Source: Desulfobacteraceae bacterium (lineage in GTDB: Bacteria; Desulfobacterota; Desulfobacteria; Desulfobacterales; Desulfosalsimonadaceae). From it: 64,000 nt of DNA. The notes under the pieces were generated by a model. That model was not told where the DNA came from. It saw only the letters and a list, made by a program, of their open reading frames with translations, and did no database searches. Below, piece by piece: positions 61,472 through 64,000 of the stretch. Location: NCBI GenBank assembly GCA_014237465.1, contig JABZFM010000008.1, positions 1-64,000 of the forward strand, given 5' to 3'. Both the position numbers and the translations under genes were made by a program. Each line of letters opens with the position of its first letter. Positions within the stretch are counted from its first letter, which is position 1.

Positions 61472-62317
61472 ATGTCGGACTTACGGGTCAACTCGTGGAG
61501 TGAACTGCAGGATGAATTATTTCGGGGTTCCTGGAATGAGGGAATCGGCAGGTACCGATCTTCATTTGTGTTTCGCGGACTTTCGGACAAAACATACCCT
61601 ATGGACACTTCCCTGATGCGTCTTGGGGGGCCGTACAGCGAGCTTGAAAAGCACTTGCTCAGGAATTTTCGAAAGTATGCCCAGTCCATGGCCGGCGAAC
61701 TCGGCTCTTTCTGGCGGCTCCTCACGGTAGCCCAGCATTACGGTCTGCCCACCCGGCTGATGGACTGGACCTATTCCCCTTACGTCGCCCTTCATTTTGC
61801 CACCGAAAATCTTGAACGGTTTGATGTGGACGGGGTGATCTGGGTCGTGAATTTCCATGAGGTCCATAAATTTCTGCCGGATGAACTGCGCAACCTTCTT
61901 GAATCCGAAGGCGCGCAGGCATTTACCGTGGAACTCCTGGCAAGCCTGCGGCTGGCAACCGAATGCGCAACCTCAGACAGCAGCTCTTTTCACGAATTTG
62001 TGGAAACCCTGACCGAATTTGACCGGCTGGGGGCAGTGGAAGATTTTCTGCTGTTTTTTGAGCCGCCCTCCATTGACGACCGGATCATCAACCAGTTTGC
62101 CCTGTTTTCGGTCATGCCCAATCCCCGGCGCCGGATCGATGACTGGCTCAATTCGCACCCGGAAGTCTTTCGGTGCATTATTATCCCGGCGGGGCTCAAG
62201 TGGGAATGCCGGGACAAGCTGGATCAATGCAATATCACCGAGCGGGTGCTGCTGCCGGGCCTGGGCGGCCTCTGTACCTGGTTGAAGCGGCATTACAGCT
62301 CGGGACCTCATAACTAA
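61472..62317 (+). CDS. FRG-domain protein
   Basis: 281 aa. The N-terminal part has the FRG domain: SFVFRGLSDKTYPMDTSLMR, then FWRLLTVAQHYGLPTRLMDW and SPYVALHFATE, the F-R-G and Q-H-Y-G-x-P-T-R-L-D-W motifs after which the domain is named. FRG proteins are found mostly in accessory and phage-linked regions; the molecular activity is not established. The C-terminal 100 residues (IDDWLNSHPEVFRCIIIPAG) are usual for the family. It follows the secreted 582-aa gene by about 100 bp. Confidence 0.88.
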   Translation: MSDLRVNSWSELQDELFRGSWNEGIGRYRSSFVFRGLSDKTYPMDTSLMRLGGPYSELEKHLLRNFRKYAQSMAGELGSFWRLLTVAQHYGLPTRLMDWTYSPYVALHFATENLERFDVDGVIWVVNFHEVHKFLPDELRNLLESEGAQAFTVELLASLRLATECATSDSSSFHEFVETLTEFDRLGAVEDFLLFFEPPSIDDRIINQFALFSVMPNPRRRIDDWLNSHPEVFRCIIIPAGLKWECRDKLDQCNITERVLLPGLGGLCTWLKRHYSSGPHN

Positions 62318-62673
62318 ATGGACTTTTCGTTCACTGACTACTTAGCCGGATTTCTCACGAGAAATTCTGTCTAACTTTTTTTCCCTCAAGAGTTAACTCA
62401 TTAAGCAAAATCCCCACCCACTGTATTCGGAAAATTTTTTTCCGTAATTCCTCCTTGCCGTGTCTGCACTTTGTGCAGGGGCTGCTTCTTGCAATATAAT
62501 TGGAAATATTAATTTCTCGAAAATATCTTTTCTGAATAATAATCTAATATATTTAAGTATTTAAATAGGGACTTGATTCTTTTTTCAAATTATTATACAA
62601 AAACGGGCTGTTTAAAAAAATTCCCGGCAGGTTTGTGCCTGGCGGGCGAAACAATATGTTTTGGGAGGAAAAG
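62318..62673. other. Intergenic region with an insertion-sequence-end-like motif
   Basis: The motif TAGCCGGATTTCTCACGAG (62343-62361) matches that at 20054-20073 except for one missing base. It is preceded by TTTTCGTTCACTGACTA, which loosely resembles the MITE-like end at 17297. A CGGAAAA/TTTTCCG inverted repeat follows at about 62428. The last 150 bp are AT-rich and should carry the por promoter. Confidence 0.4.
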
Positions 62674-63249
62674 ATGTCAAAGTTTTATGAGGTCCGATGG
62701 CATGGCCGCGGCGGCCAGGGGACGGTAACCGGTGCAAAATCCCTGGGCGAAGCCGTGCAGGGAGGGGGAAAATTCGTGGTTGCGTTTCCGGAATACGGCC
62801 CTGAAAGACGCGGGGCGCCGCTACGCGCGTTTAACCGGTTTTCAGACCATGAAATCCGGATACACACACCGGTCCAGAATCCGGATGTCGTGATTGTGGT
62901 GGATCCCACGCTGATCGGCAGCGGTGCGATTATTGCCGGAGTGAAACCGGAAACTCAGTATATTGTCAATACCCGGCGGCCGGCAGGAGAAATCAAAGCG
63001 CTGTTAAAAGCCGATACCCAGAAAGTGTTTACAATTCCGGCAAACCGTATTTCAAGAGAACTTTTTAAAAAGGAGATCCCCAATTCCGCCATGATGGGGG
63101 CATTTGCAAAAGCCGCCGGCCACATTATCTCCATTGACCAGCTCGTTGAAGAAGCGGAACATGTGTTTGCAAAAATGCTCGGGCCCGAGCTGGTGGAAAA
63201 AAATCTTGAGGCCATGCGGCTGGGATATGAATCAGGGGATGTGATATGA
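62674..63249 (+). CDS. porG: 2-oxoacid:ferredoxin oxidoreductase, gamma subunit
   Basis: 191 aa from the ATG at 62674, with GGAGGAAA upstream; the longer frame lacks a site. VRWHGRGGQGTVTGAKSLGE is the gamma-subunit hallmark, followed by VAFPEYGPERRGAPLRAFNR. The subunit completes the CoA-binding and catalytic assembly of split pyruvate (or other 2-oxoacid) oxidoreductase, which makes acetyl-CoA, CO2 and reduced ferredoxin. It overlaps porD (ATGA). Confidence 0.93.
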   Translation: MSKFYEVRWHGRGGQGTVTGAKSLGEAVQGGGKFVVAFPEYGPERRGAPLRAFNRFSDHEIRIHTPVQNPDVVIVVDPTLIGSGAIIAGVKPETQYIVNTRRPAGEIKALLKADTQKVFTIPANRISRELFKKEIPNSAMMGAFAKAAGHIISIDQLVEEAEHVFAKMLGPELVEKNLEAMRLGYESGDVI

Positions 63250-63584
63250 AAGATAAATACAGATTAAAAGACTGGCAGGAACTGGCCATTGGCGGCGTTG
63301 TGCCTGACGGCGGTAATTCCGTGGATTATGAAACCGGAACATGGCGAACCTCGCGGCCGATATGGAATGCGGAAAACTGTATCAACTGTTTAAACTGTTG
63401 GGTATTCTGCCCGGAAGACGCCTTTATTTTAAAAGACGGTACAACGAAAAAAGGCACGCCCAGAAAAGAGATTGAACGCATCAATTATTATCATTGCAAG
63501 GGATGCGGCCTTTGTGCAAAAGAGTGCCCGGTGAATAAAAAAGGCAAGAAGACGGCCATTGATTATGTCAAAGAAGAACATTGA
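63246..63584 (+). CDS. porD: 2-oxoacid:ferredoxin oxidoreductase, delta (ferredoxin) subunit
   Basis: 112 aa with two [4Fe-4S] motifs: CINCLNCWVFCPEDAF and CKGCGLCAKECPVNKK (each C-x2-C-x2-C-x3-C-P). The electron-transfer subunit of the split enzyme. Starts inside the end of porG. Confidence 0.95.
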   Translation: MKDKYRLKDWQELAIGGVVPDGGNSVDYETGTWRTSRPIWNAENCINCLNCWVFCPEDAFILKDGTTKKGTPRKEIERINYYHCKGCGLCAKECPVNKKGKKTAIDYVKEEH

Positions 63585-63792
63585 AATAAAAAACGTTGAA
63601 CATTAAAGGCGGTTATCGTTTTGTGCTTTTGTATAATTGAGAAATTAAAAATATAAAAATGATTAAATTCCTTCTTGGACGTTGAACGTTGGATGTTCGA
63701 TGTTGAATGTTCTTTTTGTAAGTTGACCGTTAAATCATTAATCTTAACATAAAGAAACTTCACCGGAAATTTTCCGGATTTTGGAGACAGTC
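63585..63792. repeat. Dispersed repeat inside the por cluster
   Basis: Between porD and porA lies about 200 bp of non-coding sequence with iterated GTTGAACGTT/GATGTTCGATGTTGAATG-type motifs near 63595 and 63678-63712. The same style occurs at 42490-42535 (TTCGAATGTCGAAC). por genes are usually packed end to end, so this looks like an inserted repeat. Confidence 0.5.
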
Positions 63793-64000
63793 ATGAGTAA
63801 AGTATTAGCAATAACGGGCGCCGGGGCAATGAGCGAAGGGATGCGTCAGATCAATCCGGACGTGGTTCCCGCGTTTCCGATTACACCGTCCACGCAGGTC
63901 ATCGAGGATTTTTCCCAGTTTGTCGCGGACGGCAAAGTAGATACTGAAATGATTACCGTAGAAAGTGAGCACAGTGCCATGAGCGCGTGCATCGGCGCGG
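63793..64000 (+). CDS. porA: 2-oxoacid:ferredoxin oxidoreductase, alpha subunit (partial)
   Basis: The first 69 codons, running off the right edge. VLAITGAGAMSEGMRQINPD, then VVPAFPITPSTQVIEDFSQF and VDTEMITVESEHSAMSACIG, is the start of the alpha subunit, with the Y/F-P-I-T-P-S/T segment at the thiamine-diphosphate site. GGAG lies 7 nt upstream. Confidence 0.93.
   Translation, partial: MSKVLAITGAGAMSEGMRQINPDVVPAFPITPSTQVIEDFSQFVADGKVDTEMITVESEHSAMSACIGA

Overview
The window looks like a chromosomal segment of a strictly anaerobic, sulfate-reducer-type Desulfobacterota (Desulfobacteraceae-like). This is inference from gene content: several acyl-CoA dehydrogenase, enoyl-CoA hydratase and acyl-CoA ligase genes with MarR regulators, a split pyruvate/2-oxoacid:ferredoxin oxidoreductase, a branched-chain-type ABC transporter interleaved with acyl-CoA synthetases, an acetyl-CoA hydrolase/GNAT fusion, and many dispersed repeats. 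No rRNA, tRNA or CRISPR array was recognised.

Layout. 0-4.4 kb: the 5' part of a group II intron running off the left edge, a MarR/acyl-CoA dehydrogenase unit with two copies of a palindromic operator, and a second MarR/thioesterase unit. 4.6-18.7 kb is an AT-rich defence-type island: a BrnT/BrnA toxin-antitoxin pair, a small S4 protein, a restriction-modification locus (two methyltransferases, a C regulator with its C-box, and an ExE-type endonuclease), a tightly overlapping GHKL-ATPase plus Rossmann methyltransferase-like pair, a three-gene histidine kinase/receiver/membrane coiled-coil cassette, a MITE-like element and an orphan 458-aa protein. 18.7-30.1 kb: an alpha/beta hydrolase, an NMT1-type ABC uptake system, a heavy-metal RND efflux set whose adaptor carries three identical Cys/His motifs, and a universal stress protein. 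30.8-34.1 kb: a Phd/ParE pair, an AbiEi/AbiEii pair with a perfect 18-bp inverted-repeat operator, and an internally deleted, inverted copy of the 5.8-7.0 kb methyltransferase gene.

34.2-46.6 kb is mixed metabolism: a MarR-controlled enoyl-CoA hydratase/acyl-CoA dehydrogenase-like pair with face-to-face promoters over one operator, gene remnants, two metallo-beta-lactamase-fold proteins, an SDR, a membrane-anchored patatin, YchJ, and an XRE regulator, crotonase and GAF-PAS-LuxR regulator whose upstream regions share sequence. 46.7-55.7 kb is one long same-strand cluster, livG-fadD-livH-livM-livK-livF-usp-fadD2, which looks like uptake of a carboxylic acid or amino acid coupled to CoA activation. 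55.7-62.3 kb: acetyl-CoA hydrolase/GNAT fusion, an outer-membrane barrel protein, a secreted 582-aa protein and an FRG-domain protein. 62.7-64 kb: porG, porD and the start of porA, with a dispersed repeat lying inside the por cluster.

The strongest candidates for an undescribed system are the GHKL-ATPase/methyltransferase-like pair (9.4-11.6 kb) and the neighbouring kinase/receiver/membrane cassette (12.0-16.6 kb). Both are compact, co-directional units beside a restriction-modification locus and are bracketed by decayed repeats. Functional statements rest on motifs read by eye; no database search was possible.
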